Under the pieces are notes generated by a model that saw nothing but the letters and a program-made list of their open reading frames with translations, was not told where the DNA came from and ran no database searches. DNA of 32,391 bases from Chthoniobacterales bacterium (lineage in GTDB: Bacteria > Verrucomicrobiota > Verrucomicrobiia > Chthoniobacterales > UBA10450), in contig JAICMR010000023.1 of the NCBI GenBank assembly GCA_025929155.1, positions 1 to 32,391 on the forward strand, in the 5' to 3' direction. The first letter of the stretch is position 1. Each line of letters opens with the position of its first letter. The translations under genes were made by a program, and so were the position numbers. Shown here in pieces: positions 1 through 9,333 of the stretch.

Positions 1-7
1 CATCTCG

Positions 8-44
8 CTCATCCTTAGCGTAGCGCAGCGGAGTCGAAGGATTC
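8..44. repeat. Single arm of dispersed palindromic repeat (locus R1)
   Basis: The stretch runs TCATCC, then AGCG/GCGGAG, then TCGAAGGAT. It matches the arms seen at about 2181, 4229, 21061, 23438 and 25178. Only one arm is visible, possibly because the window starts here. The rest of 1-196 holds no convincing gene. Confidence 0.55.
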
Positions 45-196
45 GCCGCATTTTCCTAAGGAATAACTAACATATCTTCCGCCGGCCACTTTTGCAGAGA
101 GCGTTTGCCCGTCTCCTTCAGCTCGCGCGTGGTCCACGCCGGTGGCGCGATTTGTTGCGCCGAGACAGTCCCGGTGCCAACCTGAGCACCTAAATT

Positions 197-2068
197 ATGT
201 GCGGCATTGTCGGATACGTCGGTCGGGCCGAGGCAGCTCCCATCCTCTTGGACGGTCTGCGCCGGTTGGAATATCGCGGCTACGATTCCGCCGGTGTCGC
301 CATCGTCGATGGCGACCATGTCGAAACCCGCAAGTGTGCCGGACGAATTGCCGGTCTTGCGAAATTAATCTCGGAAAATCCGCCCGGAGGCCATTACGGA
401 ATCAGCCACACTCGCTGGGCCACCCACGGCAAACCAACCGACCAAAACGCGCATCCGCATTTCGACGAAAGCGGGAAGTTAGCGCTCGTGCACAATGGCG
501 TGATTGAAAATTACCAGCAGATCAGGGAAGCGCTCCTGCGCGAAGGCGAACACCATTTTTCTTCCGAGACCGACAGCGAAGTGCTCGCGCATTTGGTCGG
601 CAAACTCTACGACGAGCTCGCTGTCGGCGTGACCGATCCGCGCCGGCACAAGGCGCTTCTCGTAGAAGCGCTTCGCACCGCGCTGCAACAAGTCATCGGT
701 ACCTACGGCATTGCGCTGGTTCACAGCGACATCCCGGATTTTATCGTCGGCGCGCGCCGCGGCAGTCCACTCGTCCTCGGGGTGGGAAAGGACGAGAACT
801 TCCTCGCGAGCGACGTGAGCGCGATCGTCGCTTACACCCGGGACGCTGTTTATCTCAGCGACTTCGATCTCGTCGCGGTCGAACGCGACAAGTTTGAGAT
901 CAGCTCGCTGGCAGGCGAAACGGGCGACCGCGCCATCAGCAAAGTTGAGTTCACTGCGGAGGACATCAAGAAGGGTGATTTCCCGCATTACATGCTCAAG
1001 GAAATCTTCGAGCAACCGGGTTCGGTGCGTGATGCCTTGCGCGGGCGTCTGAGTCACGAGGAATGCACCGCTAAACTTGGCGGGCTGAACATGAGCGCCG
1101 CGGAATTGCGCGACGTCGGCCGCATCGTTCTAACCGGCTGCGGCACCGCGCTGCACGCCGGCATGGTGGGCGAATATTTGATCGAGCAGCTGGCACAGAT
1201 TCCGACGGAAGTCGAGTATGCGAGCGAGTTTCGCCATCGTAATACGCCGATGACGCGGGACACGCTCGTTTTCGCGATCAGTCAGAGCGGCGAAACCGCC
1301 GACACGTTGGGCGCGCTGCGTGAAAGCCAGCGCAAAGGCTACCGCACCCTGGGCATCTGCAACAATGTCGCCAGCACGATCGCGCGAGAAACCGACGGCG
1401 GCGTTTACATGCACGCAGGTCCGGAGATCGGCGTTGCCGCGACCAAGTCATTTACCTCGCAGGTCGTCGTCCTGAATCTAATCGGCTTATTGTTAGGCCG
1501 GATGCGGCACCTCTCGACGGTGGATGGCACCGGCTTGATCGGGGCGCTCGAATCGCTTCCGGACAAAATCGAGGAAGTCCTCAAGTTGACCGACCCGATC
1601 AAAGAGATCGCCCGCAAGTATGCGGAGGCGACGGGAATGTTGTTCTTCGGACGGCAACTTAATTTCCCGGTCGCGCTCGAGGCAGCGCTGAAGGTGAAGG
1701 AAATCACCTACCTCTACGCGGAAGGCCACCCGAGCGCGGAGCTGAAGCATGGAATCATTGCCCTCGTTAAGCCGGAGTTGCCCTCGGTCTTTATTGTTCC
1801 GGACGATGCAGTTTTTTCGAAGAACCTGAACAACATCGAACAGGTCCGAGCGCGGAAGGGACCGATCATCGCGGTCACGACTGCGAGCGGCGCATCCAAG
1901 TTAAAAGGAATCGCGGACGATTTGATCTTGGTGCCGGACGCGGATGATATCGCGATGCCGGTGCTGACGGTCATCCCACTGCAGCTCTTTGCCTACCATC
2001 TCGCTGTCGCGCTTGGCCGCGACGTGGATAAGCCGCGCAACCTCGCAAAGAGCGTGACGGTGGAATAG
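197..2068 (+). CDS. glmS: Glutamine--fructose-6-phosphate aminotransferase (isomerizing)
   Basis: This enzyme makes glucosamine-6-phosphate from fructose-6-phosphate and glutamine, the first step to UDP-GlcNAc for peptidoglycan and LPS. The 623-residue product starts MCGIVGYVG, which fixes the start: the Cys after Met is the N-terminal nucleophile of the class II amidotransferase domain (about residues 2-235). HTRWATHG, VHNGVIENY and SETDSEV are visible there. Two SIS sugar-isomerase domains follow (about 290-440 and 470-610), with GCGTALHAG, ISQSGETADT and AELKHG. The C-terminus KPRNLAKSVTVE is the family's canonical end with the catalytic Lys. Length is slightly above the usual 609. No clear Shine-Dalgarno precedes the ATG. 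The gene stands alone on this strand. I see no glmS ribozyme upstream, as expected outside Firmicutes. Confidence 0.97.
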   Translation: MCGIVGYVGRAEAAPILLDGLRRLEYRGYDSAGVAIVDGDHVETRKCAGRIAGLAKLISENPPGGHYGISHTRWATHGKPTDQNAHPHFDESGKLALVHNGVIENYQQIREALLREGEHHFSSETDSEVLAHLVGKLYDELAVGVTDPRRHKALLVEALRTALQQVIGTYGIALVHSDIPDFIVGARRGSPLVLGVGKDENFLASDVSAIVAYTRDAVYLSDFDLVAVERDKFEISSLAGETGDRAISKVEFTAEDIKKGDFPHYMLKEIFEQPGSVRDALRGRLSHEECTAKLGGLNMSAAELRDVGRIVLTGCGTALHAGMVGEYLIEQLAQIPTEVEYASEFRHRNTPMTRDTLVFAISQSGETADTLGALRESQRKGYRTLGICNNVASTIARETDGGVYMHAGPEIGVAATKSFTSQVVVLNLIGLLLGRMRHLSTVDGTGLIGALESLPDKIEEVLKLTDPIKEIARKYAEATGMLFFGRQLNFPVALEAALKVKEITYLYAEGHPSAELKHGIIALVKPELPSVFIVPDDAVFSKNLNNIEQVRARKGPIIAVTTASGASKLKGIADDLILVPDADDIAMPVLTVIPLQLFAYHLAVALGRDVDKPRNLAKSVTVE

Positions 2069-2074
2069 GTTTTC

Positions 2075-2220
2075 CGTCATGCTGGGCAGAGCGCCAGCGG
2101 CATCGGGTGATTCCGTGGAACTGTCCGATGTTCGGATCCTGCAAATTTTAGGAATGTTGGCCATCTCGCAAACGCGGCGGGAGCCTTCGACTCCGCTCGC
2201 GCTCCGCTCAGGATGACGGC
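2075..2220. repeat. Two-armed inverted repeat (locus R2) after glmS
   Basis: A left arm at about 2075-2110 (GTCATGCTGGGC..GCGCCAGCGG) and a right arm at about 2181-2220 (GAGCCTTCGACTCCGCTC .. CAGGATGACGG) face each other across about 70 bases. The element fills most of the gap between glmS and the next gene. It belongs to the family described at 4229, 20925 and 25178. Confidence 0.55.
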
Positions 2221-2300
2221 TCGGGGTTTTAGATCATTTCCGGCGGAGAATTCGTTACCGGTCCGGCTAGCAACCCAAGACCGGAAACCATGCGGACGCC

Positions 2301-2555
2301 CTAGCTCTTTCGCCCGATAATCAACCGGTAGATCAGCAACAGAATCATCGCGCCGATGATCGAGGCTATGAAACCGGCGGGCTGACCCGGTTGATACCAA
2401 TGAAGAGCTCGCCCAAGATAACCGGCAATAAACGCGCCGGCTATACCGAGCAGCATGGTGATGATGCAGCCCCCCGGATCTTTCCCCGGCATGAGTAGTT
2501 TCGCGATCGCCCCGATGACGAGGCCGATAATCAAGGTCCAAATTAGTGCGCCCAT
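2301..2555 (-). CDS. GlsB/YeaQ/YmgE family small membrane protein
   Basis: An 84-residue, very hydrophobic protein with three predicted membrane segments (about 4-21, 31-48 and 60-79). Its glycine-rich pattern, GAIAKLLMPGKDPGG near residues 16-30, is typical of the transglycosylase-associated family GlsB/YeaQ/YmgE. Members are linked to general stress responses, but their biochemical role is unknown. The ATG is preceded by an AGGA about eight bases upstream, one of the better ribosome sites in this window. It lies downstream of serA on the same strand with a gap of about 48 bases, so read-through from serA is possible. The family call rests on sequence pattern only. Confidence 0.88.
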   Translation of the reverse strand: MGALIWTLIIGLVIGAIAKLLMPGKDPGGCIITMLLGIAGAFIAGYLGRALHWYQPGQPAGFIASIIGAMILLLIYRLIIGRKS

Positions 2556-2603
2556 ATCTTGATCCTAGTGATCGCACGCCGACATGGCAACGGTTCTGTT
2601 GCT

Positions 2604-4196
2604 CTATAATTGCACCACCTGAGCGCTGTGAATGTCATCGCTGGCGCTGATCTCCGCGAGCAATTCCGGCGGCGGCGTCGTGTCGAGATTCAGCACCGTG
2701 AGCGCGCGTCCGCCCGCCTGGTTTCGGCTCAATGACATCGTCGCGATGTTCACGCCGTGAGCGCCGAGCAACGTGCCGATCCGGCCGACCATGCCCGGCC
2801 GATCGGTATTTTCCAGAACCAGGATCACTCCTTGGGGCCGCGCCTCCAGCGGGCGGCCGTTTATGTTTACGATCCGCGGCGTCGCTCCAAAAAATGCCCC
2901 TGCGACCGAAACCGTTTTGCCTTCCGCATTGGAAGTCACTTCGAGGAGATCGGTGTAGTCGCCGGGCGCACTCAGTCGGGATTCCGTGATTTTAATTCCG
3001 AGCGCCTCGGCAAAAGCGGGGGCGTTTACCTCGTTCACGTCGTGGCCGCCGGCGAGCTGGAGAAAGCCTTTCAGGATCGAGCGTGTGATGGCGGTCGTAT
3101 CGACCTCGTTCACTTTGCCGCTGTAGTTGATGTGCAAACTTTCGACGCGTCGCGGAGAGAGTTGCGAGAGGAAGAGACCCAGCTTTTCACCGAAGCGCAG
3201 ATGCGGCCCGACGATCGCTAGCGTCTTCGCGTCCAGGTTCGGTATGTTTACCGCATTCCGGATTGTGCCTTCGAGCAAAACCGCGCGAATCGCCTGCGCG
3301 ATCTCGAGGCCGACGCTTTCCTGCGCTTCCGCGGTCGAAGCCCCGAGGTGTGGCGTCAGAATCAGGTTTGAATTTCCGCGCAGCGGAGAGTCGTTAGGCA
3401 ACGGTTCCGTCTCGAAAACGTCGAGTGCCGCGCCCGCGACCTGGCCGCTGCCTAACGAATCCAGAAGCGCGTTTTCATCGACCAGACCACCGCGGGCGCA
3501 GTTGATGATTCGAACGCCGGGTTTCGTCTGTGCGAGGCGCGCGGCATTTAGCAGGTGATGAGTCGTCGCCGTCAGTGGCGTGTGCAGTGTGAGGAAGTCG
3601 CAATGCGGCAGGAGATCGTCGATCTCTTCGATCAGCTCGACCTGCAACGCGCGCGCCCGGGCGGCCGAGAGAAACGGGTCGTAAGCGAGCACGCGCATCC
3701 CGAAAGCGATCGCGCGTCGGCTCAGCTCCGACCCGATCCGGCCCATGCCGATAATCCCAAGCGTCTTGCCGTAAAGTTCCGTGCCCTCAAATTGTTTCCG
3801 GTCCCATTTGCCCGCCTGGATGTTGGAATGAGCCTGTGGAATTTTGCGCGCGAGTGAAACCAGCAGCGAGAAAGCGTGCTCCGCTGTCGAAACCGTGTTG
3901 CCTCCGGGCGTATTCATCACGATCACACCACGTCGCGTCGCCGCTTCGACATCGACATTATCCACGCCGACGCCGGCGCGGCCGACGACCCGCAATTTCG
4001 CAGCCGCCTGCAAAACCTTCGCGGTCACTTTCGTCTGGCTGCGCACAACGAGCGCACTGAAATCCGGGATGAACTCCGTGAGTTCGGCTTCTTTCAGCCC
4101 CGTCTGAACTATCACCTCCAGCGCGTCGCCAGCTCCCAATTCCTCGATACCGCGCGGCGAAATCGGATCTGCGATCAGGACCTTGGGCGGAGTCAT
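2604..4196 (-). CDS. serA: D-3-phosphoglycerate dehydrogenase (long ACT form)
   Basis: This enzyme oxidises 3-phosphoglycerate to 3-phosphohydroxypyruvate with NAD+, the committed step of serine synthesis. The 530-residue product has the substrate motif VVRSQTKVT, the dehydrogenase signature GRAGVGVDNVD, an NAD-binding GIIGMGRIG near residue 148, catalytic Arg in NCARGGLVDE, Glu in DVFETEPLP and His in LTPHLGAS. An intervening ASB-type domain and a C-terminal ACT domain (VILVLENTDRPGMVG.., about 455-530) follow. That is the layout of type 1 enzymes regulated by serine. The start at 4196 (MTPPKVLIAD) is preferred over an upstream start that would run into the repeat at 4229. The gene carries two copies of the 9-mer GCCTAACGA in opposite orientations (3391, 3450), read as PND and SLG. 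Confidence 0.97.
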   Translation of the reverse strand: MTPPKVLIADPISPRGIEELGAGDALEVIVQTGLKEAELTEFIPDFSALVVRSQTKVTAKVLQAAAKLRVVGRAGVGVDNVDVEAATRRGVIVMNTPGGNTVSTAEHAFSLLVSLARKIPQAHSNIQAGKWDRKQFEGTELYGKTLGIIGMGRIGSELSRRAIAFGMRVLAYDPFLSAARARALQVELIEEIDDLLPHCDFLTLHTPLTATTHHLLNAARLAQTKPGVRIINCARGGLVDENALLDSLGSGQVAGAALDVFETEPLPNDSPLRGNSNLILTPHLGASTAEAQESVGLEIAQAIRAVLLEGTIRNAVNIPNLDAKTLAIVGPHLRFGEKLGLFLSQLSPRRVESLHINYSGKVNEVDTTAITRSILKGFLQLAGGHDVNEVNAPAFAEALGIKITESRLSAPGDYTDLLEVTSNAEGKTVSVAGAFFGATPRIVNINGRPLEARPQGVILVLENTDRPGMVGRIGTLLGAHGVNIATMSLSRNQAGGRALTVLNLDTTPPPELLAEISASDDIHSAQVVQL

Positions 4197-4228
4197 TGGG
4201 CTCCCACTTTGCAGGCGAGCGCCCTGCT

Positions 4229-4330
4229 TGTCATCCCGGGAGGAGCGGGACGAAGAATTCGGCCGCGGCTTCCGCACGTTTCCGGCAGCTTCACGGGATC
4301 CCTCGGCTGCGCTGCGTTCGGGATGAAGGA
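4229..4330. repeat. Two-armed inverted repeat (locus R3) between serA and the APC permease
   Basis: The left arm begins at about 4229 (GTCATCCCGGGAGGAGCGGGA) and the right arm ends at about 4330 (GGGATCCCTCGGCTGCGCTG .. CGGGATGA). The arms are imperfect inverted copies and could fold into a large hairpin in RNA. The element fills the spacer between the two minus-strand genes. Confidence 0.6.
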
Positions 4331-4331
4331 C

Positions 4332-6161
4332 TTAACCGAAGATCATCAGGCGGATCGACTCCGGCAATCCTTGCGCGATCTGAGTCGCAACGCTGCCGCG
4401 GAGGAGATCAGCAAGCGTCCGGCGCTGGGATGAGCCGAGGATGATGTAATCAACCCCGAGCGTAGCCGCGAGATCGAGGATGGTCGCCGAGGGATCCTCA
4501 CTCACCGCATATACCGGCTGCACGCAGACGCCGCGCACTTCGCCTTCCTTGATCATGAGCGACATGATCGCTCTCGCCTGCGGGTCGTCTTTCCATTTCG
4601 TCTTGCTGAGCGCAGCCGGAGCGCCGGCGAAGTAAATGGAAATCTCTTTGACGTAAAGAACGCAGAGCACGGCTTTGCGCAGTTGCGCTTCCTCGAGCGC
4701 AAAGTTCAGCACCGGCGTGATCCCGCGCGCCGCAACCATGATTTTTTGACCTTCCTCCAGCCGCGACTGCATCGTCGCCGGGAGGTTCGGTGCGACCATT
4801 TCCGCCACTTCCTTCGTCATTGTGACCGTCCGTAACCCAGAGAGTTTGTGCGAATAAGCGCGCAAGGATAGGCCGATGCCGAGCACGCAGATCGCGAAGA
4901 AGAGGGCGTCGGGTTTTGTCTTCGCGATCGTCAATTCCACCGCCGTGAGGATGAGAAAGGTCACAATCATCAGGAGACGCTGATACCACGGCAACCCGAG
5001 ACGTTTATTGAAACTGCACGAGCCGAGATTGACTGCGATCGCGCCGACCACGCCGATGGCGTAAAGCCCAGCGAGCGATTCGAATTTCGGAGTCGCTGCC
5101 AGGACCAGAATAGGGATCGCGGTCGCGACAAAGAGCGGGATCCGCGGCACCCCGTGGCGGTTGAGACGCGCCAGTTGTTTCGGCATCTCGCCGTCCTGTG
5201 CCATCATGTAAATCACTCCAATGAGCGCCACGGCCGCGGTGTTCACGGCGCTGAAAAGGAGGAGCCCGAAAACAATGCCGACGAAGAGACCGAAGGCGCT
5301 CCCAAACCAAGGGGCGAAGGCAAGCGTGCCGTAGTGTTCGCCCAGATAACGCAGCATATCCTCGGAATGCATCCGCAAATCCGGCGCATAACTTTTCGGC
5401 AACGAGAGCATCGCCCAACCGAGCAGCGCCGTTCCGACCACAACCTCGATTGCGACCGGAATGATCGCTTTCGCCGCAGTCCGCGTGACCTTCGGATGCT
5501 CAGGCGTCGCGCCGGGGTCGAGCTTCATCACGCCGGTTATGTTCGCGACCGCTTCCACGCCGGAGAGTGCGAGGATGACCCCGACGAATTGTGTCCAGGC
5601 CACCCCGAGATTTGAGTGCATTGGTTCGAGATGCGTGGTGTTCAAGAAACCGGCGCTCAATCCGATAATTACGAGCACGGTCAGCACGGCCGGGAAAGCG
5701 AGGTAGAGCGACACGCTGCCGCTATGACGCGGTCCGAAGTAGTTGATCACCCCGACAACCACGACCAGTGCCATCGTCGCGACCCGCGCGTATTGCGGCG
5801 GCACGCCAAAATAACTCACGGCTGCCCAACCGCTCAGTGCCGCCGTGACAATGAAGTTCGCGACCAGGAGCAGCGCGCCGGCTGAAGCAAGGAAGCGGCT
5901 TTGTTCACGCGCCGCGGAGTAAACGCCGCCGCCATCCGGAAAGTGCGCGCAAACGATGATGTAATTAAAACCGACCACCGCTGTGAGCGCGCAGACGGCC
6001 AGGATGAGCGGGAACGATGCAAACCCTGCCGCGACAAAGGCCAGGCCAATAACGTAAGCCTTACTCGTGCCCCAGTCGCCGTAGAGAAGCGCGGCCGCGC
6101 GTTTCCAATCGACATTCCGGGGCCGGTGCACGCCGGGCGCTTCAATGAGAGGTTCTGCCAT
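4332..6161 (-). CDS. APC-superfamily permease with C-terminal UspA-like domain
   Basis: A 609-residue inner-membrane protein. Residues about 30-435 contain roughly twelve hydrophobic segments of an amino acid-polyamine-organocation transporter (GDWGTSKAYVIGLAF near the first helix; ALSGVEAVANITGVM in the middle, a common APC signature region). Residues about 460-609 are soluble and look like a universal stress protein domain: KAVLCVLYVKE as a strand, DYIILGSSQRR and a later RGSVATQI resembling its nucleotide loop, although the usual G-x2-G-x9-G(S/T) spacing is not exact. The substrate cannot be told from sequence. It has no GCCTAACGA copy. A decayed paralogue lies at 8330-9333, so the family has been duplicated locally. 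It probably forms its own transcript, with the DUF4142 gene divergent. Confidence 0.9.
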   Translation of the reverse strand: MAEPLIEAPGVHRPRNVDWKRAAALLYGDWGTSKAYVIGLAFVAAGFASFPLILAVCALTAVVGFNYIIVCAHFPDGGGVYSAAREQSRFLASAGALLLVANFIVTAALSGWAAVSYFGVPPQYARVATMALVVVVGVINYFGPRHSGSVSLYLAFPAVLTVLVIIGLSAGFLNTTHLEPMHSNLGVAWTQFVGVILALSGVEAVANITGVMKLDPGATPEHPKVTRTAAKAIIPVAIEVVVGTALLGWAMLSLPKSYAPDLRMHSEDMLRYLGEHYGTLAFAPWFGSAFGLFVGIVFGLLLFSAVNTAAVALIGVIYMMAQDGEMPKQLARLNRHGVPRIPLFVATAIPILVLAATPKFESLAGLYAIGVVGAIAVNLGSCSFNKRLGLPWYQRLLMIVTFLILTAVELTIAKTKPDALFFAICVLGIGLSLRAYSHKLSGLRTVTMTKEVAEMVAPNLPATMQSRLEEGQKIMVAARGITPVLNFALEEAQLRKAVLCVLYVKEISIYFAGAPAALSKTKWKDDPQARAIMSLMIKEGEVRGVCVQPVYAVSEDPSATILDLAATLGVDYIILGSSQRRTLADLLRGSVATQIAQGLPESIRLMIFG

Positions 6162-6242
6162 GAGTCGTGCGCCGGACTAACCGACGCATCGGCGAAGCCG
6201 GCAAGTCTTTTCTCCTCCGGCGCCGTCTTCGAAACTCACTTC

Positions 6243-6259
6243 CCACGCCGTTGGCGTGG
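6243..6259 (+). other. Perfect 7-bp hairpin in the leader of the DUF4142 gene
   Basis: CCACGCC-GTT-GGCGTGG ends 37 bases before the ATG at 6297. It could form in the 5' UTR. No regulator can be assigned. Confidence 0.4.
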
Positions 6260-6296
6260 CATCCGCATGAGCCGCGAAGCGCGATCAATCCATACC

Positions 6297-6836
6297 ATGA
6301 AAATTAAAACACTCGCATTCACTCTCGGGGTCGCGGTCGCGCTTAGCGCACCGTGGCAGCAATCTTACGCCGCGGACGAAAACGCCGGCGAGCACACCAC
6401 GCCCACGGCGATGGAGAAAACCTTCATCAAGAAAGCGGCTCAGGGAGGAATGACTGAAGTCGCGCTCGGCAAATTGGCAGCTGAAAAAGGCGGTAGCGAC
6501 GCCGTAAAAGACTTCGGTAACCAGATGGTGAAGGATCACACCGAAATCAGCGACAACCTCAAAGAAGTCGCCGCGAAACTGAATGTTACCGTGCCGACGG
6601 AGTTGAACGCCAAACATCAGGCGATGGTGGATAAGTTCTCCAAGCTTTCTGGCGCCGAGTTCGATAATGCCTATGTCCCGGCGATGGTAAAGGACCATAA
6701 GGAAGACATCAGCGAGTTCGAGCACGCCGATCATACCGTGAAGAATGCCGACCTGAAGAAATTTATCGAAGACAGCACTTCGGTGATGAAAGATCACCTC
6801 CAGAAGATTGAGAAATTCGACCAGGCGAAGGGTTAA
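6297..6836 (+). CDS. Secreted DUF4142 (ferritin-like helical) protein
   Basis: A 179-residue protein with a signal peptide (MKIKTLAFTLGVAVALSA, cleavage near AYAA-DE around residue 26). It is followed by an all-helical domain with repeated acidic/histidine-containing helices: MTEVALGKLAAEKGG, DFGNQMVKDHTEISDN, MVKDHKEDISEFEHAD, MKDHLQKIEKFDQ. This is the DUF4142 pattern, a predicted ferritin-like bundle exported to the periplasm, often seen in soil bacteria. The function is not known. The start was chosen because the signal peptide begins there; a longer reading frame upstream overlaps the divergent permease. The gene is monocistronic and ends at a strong hairpin terminator. Confidence 0.9.
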   Translation: MKIKTLAFTLGVAVALSAPWQQSYAADENAGEHTTPTAMEKTFIKKAAQGGMTEVALGKLAAEKGGSDAVKDFGNQMVKDHTEISDNLKEVAAKLNVTVPTELNAKHQAMVDKFSKLSGAEFDNAYVPAMVKDHKEDISEFEHADHTVKNADLKKFIEDSTSVMKDHLQKIEKFDQAKG

Positions 6837-6858
6837 GTCGAGCCGACTCGAAAAGCGA

Positions 6859-6896
6859 AACGACGGGCCTCTTACGAGGACCCGTCGTTTTTGTTT
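6859..6896 (+). terminator. Rho-independent terminator, probably bidirectional
   Basis: ACGACGGG-CCTC pairs with GAGG-A-CCCGTCGT around a TTAC loop and is followed by TTTTTGTTT. It sits between the convergent DUF4142 gene and the porin. The A-rich left flank gives weaker T-runs on the minus strand. Confidence 0.85.
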
Positions 6897-6898
6897 AG

Positions 6899-8161
6899 TT
6901 AGAACTGGATATTCAACCTTACTCCCGCAACCACCGCGGTGGCCGCAGACGGGACCGCCCCGGGATTAAAGATAAATTGCAAGTCGGGCTGCGCGATGAA
7001 ATGGGCTCCGAAAGCTGCTTGATAACTGAGTTCCAAGATCTCTTCATGATGAGATGAAAGAGCCTGCCCAGAGGGGGAGATCAATTTGTCGCTTAGCTGG
7101 GTGTAACTAAAGGCAATGCCAAGAATATCCTGCGGCCGGAGCTGCGAGACGCCGCGGAAGTTCAAGCCAGCGTCGCTGTAAAACGTCACCGTGTTCCGAT
7201 CTTCTGGCGCGATGCCTATCCTGGCGAATCCAGCCAGACCGTCAGTAGGATGGGGTCCCGTGTGCCATAACTCCTGATCGACCACGAAGTAGATCGAGTA
7301 ATTACCCCGATGTGATCTTCTTCCAGCCGTGTCCGCGAAGTCCTTGGAGTCAAAGTCTCCGCCCAGTTTATAGGTTCCAGTAAGTATTTTGTTCCGAATC
7401 GCGCCCGGATCCTTGGGCTTGGGATGCAAGACATAGCCGGCTTCCAGGAACAAGAGGACGCCGTCAGCTTCACTAAGGCTGAATCGCAAGTTATGCTTGT
7501 TATTCCTTTCCGGCTTCCCGACATCTCCGCTGAAAACTGCGCTTTGAAAGTAGAATGAGTCATCTGGCATGAAACGCACCCGTGCGCCAGGAGCCGCAAT
7601 CGGAAAGACCGGGGCATCCAGGTTTTGACTTACTACCGGAATCGCGCCGAAGGAACTGTTGAGGAAAAGTGAGGCATAATCCGAGTTGAAAAACTCCGCG
7701 TCCGCGAGCAGTTGTCCGAGGCGCAGGGAGAAAGTCCCGTGTAAGAGCTCCTGCTGAAACCATGCGTCATAAAGCCGAACCCCGTCATAGGTGTCGATAT
7801 TGCTCAGTGTGTTGAAATCGTGCACGGCTTTCATCGTTAGGCTTTCTCCTCCGGCGTAAATGGCCCGGATACTGATTGTGGCGTCGGGCCAGTGAGCCAG
7901 CTTCGTCAGGTCGAGTTCCAAGCCGAGATTGAGCAGAGTGTCAGCGATCACTTCGCGTGAGGTGCCGCCGACTAGATTGCCGAGCACTTCGGTCGTTAGT
8001 TCAACCGGGAACGTGACGCCGCGATCAATCTGACTGACCGGTGAATCGCGGCTGCTCGTTTGTCCGTGCGGTGGCGCGTCTTGCGCTCGAAGGCCGTTAC
8101 CGATCGAGAGGAAGATCAGGCTGGCGAGAAATAACCTCCACAAAAATCGCCTCTTCCGCAC
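6899..8161 (-). CDS. Carbohydrate-selective porin, OprB-like
   Basis: A predicted outer-membrane beta-barrel of 420 residues. The GTG at 8161 places VRKRR directly before a hydrophobic signal segment (FLWRLFLASLIFLSIGNGLRAQ region) with cleavage near RAQ-DA, so I prefer it over the longer frame to 8329. The mature part shows OprB-type features: an N-terminal segment with LLNLGLELDLTKLA, then FNTLSNIDTYDGVRLYDAWF, alternating amphipathic strands, and a C-terminal strand ending in Phe (GVRLNIQF), as outer-membrane proteins do. By family it would allow diffusion of sugars. There is no obvious ribosome site. It carries one GCCTAACGA (7834, read as SLTM). It may also be a related porin without sugar preference. 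Confidence 0.82.
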   Translation of the reverse strand: MRKRRFLWRLFLASLIFLSIGNGLRAQDAPPHGQTSSRDSPVSQIDRGVTFPVELTTEVLGNLVGGTSREVIADTLLNLGLELDLTKLAHWPDATISIRAIYAGGESLTMKAVHDFNTLSNIDTYDGVRLYDAWFQQELLHGTFSLRLGQLLADAEFFNSDYASLFLNSSFGAIPVVSQNLDAPVFPIAAPGARVRFMPDDSFYFQSAVFSGDVGKPERNNKHNLRFSLSEADGVLLFLEAGYVLHPKPKDPGAIRNKILTGTYKLGGDFDSKDFADTAGRRSHRGNYSIYFVVDQELWHTGPHPTDGLAGFARIGIAPEDRNTVTFYSDAGLNFRGVSQLRPQDILGIAFSYTQLSDKLISPSGQALSSHHEEILELSYQAAFGAHFIAQPDLQFIFNPGAVPSAATAVVAGVRLNIQF

Positions 8162-8329
8162 GCCGCTAAGCGATAGGGCATTTTGATTGAACCGGGCAAG
8201 AGCATATTCCGCGATGGATTTCTCGATGCAGCAAGCAAAAACTCGTGGACGGGTCGGTGCATCACGAGCGGAGTTTCGTGGCCGTCCCCGGAACAAGCTG
8301 CAACCTGCAGCATCCCCCAAATTTTCCAC

Positions 8330-9333
8330 CTATGACCAATTGATCGTTAGGCGTAACCCAAAGATTCGCGCCATGAGGAACTGGATCGCGATCAGGTCGA
8401 CCACAGCGGGGTTGATCGCCCACAGGAGGAGCAACCCGAAGACGACGCTCACGACGACCGCAAAGAGGTGGCCGATGCCCGCTCCGAGGGTGCTGCCGAC
8501 AAAGATCTGCCCCATGTAGCGGAGCATGTAATCGCGCACCCCGGGCGCGCCCGGAGCATCGACGTCGGCTTCAACGACGTGGAGTCCGACGAGCGCGTGT
8601 GCCGCGAGCCCGTAGAGGGCGGTGAAAAGGCAGACCTCGACCATGACAACGAAGGTCGCGGTGGTGGAAGTCTTGCGCACCGAGGGCGCGATCTCGGTGC
8701 TTCCGGGATCGAGCGGCATCACCCCGGTCGCATTGGCAATCGCCTCGACTCCGGAGAGGGAGGACAATGCCGACGAAGCTCCGCCAGTTTGGCAAAAAGC
8801 CGCCGTGCAACGGCTGGAGTTGATGGACGGCGAAACCTAGGTGCGGCAGGCAGAAGGCGCCGAGGACGAGCACCACGAGTGCGGTCCGAATAGCGATGAG
8901 GACGGCGAGACCGCCGGTCTGTTTCGGCCCAAGCAGATTGAGCACGCCGATGACGAGAATGGCGACGGCCGCGAAAACTCCGGCTGCGGCACGCCAAGGT
9001 ATTGAAAGGCGGAGAGCGCGCTGATTGCGGCCGTGACCAGGTAATCGGCGATGAGGAAGAATCCGCCGACAATCGAGATGACTTCCGACCGATGGCGTAC
9101 GCTCGCGTAAACACCGCCGCCGTCCGGGTGCAGCCGGCAGATGATTATGTAGTTGAGCCCGACGAGCGCGGTGAGCAGGCACATCGCGGCGGTGAGCCAG
9201 AACGACGAGTAACCGCCGACGGCAAAAGCGAAGCCGATGACGTAGGCTTTGCTCGTGCCCCAGTCGCAGTAAAGAATGGCCGCGGCGCGCGGGACGTTGA
9301 CATTGCGCGGCCGTTTGAAGTTGGTGGAAATCA
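8330..9333 (-). pseudogene. Broken, truncated APC permease paralogue
   Basis: The three minus-strand frames align piecewise with the intact permease at 4332-6161. The first frame starts at 9333 (RPRNVNVPRAAAILYCDWG) and follows the paralogue to about YLGVPQP. Near 8985-9000 the homology shifts frame (GVFAAVAILVIGVLNLLGP). Near 8758-8766 it shifts again (SSLSGVEAIANATGVMPLDPG). The sequence then stops at 8330, just after the segment matching AVNTAAVALIGVIYMMA of the intact copy. The last helices and the whole UspA-like domain are therefore missing. Two independent frameshifts plus loss of about the last 45% make a sequencing artefact unlikely. One GCCTAACGA copy lies close to the broken end (8344). 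Confidence 0.88.

Noticed and set aside
8571-9182. Independent gene in the middle frame of the APC pseudogene
   Set aside because: Its homology to the permease begins and ends inside the frame; it is a fragment between two frameshifts.
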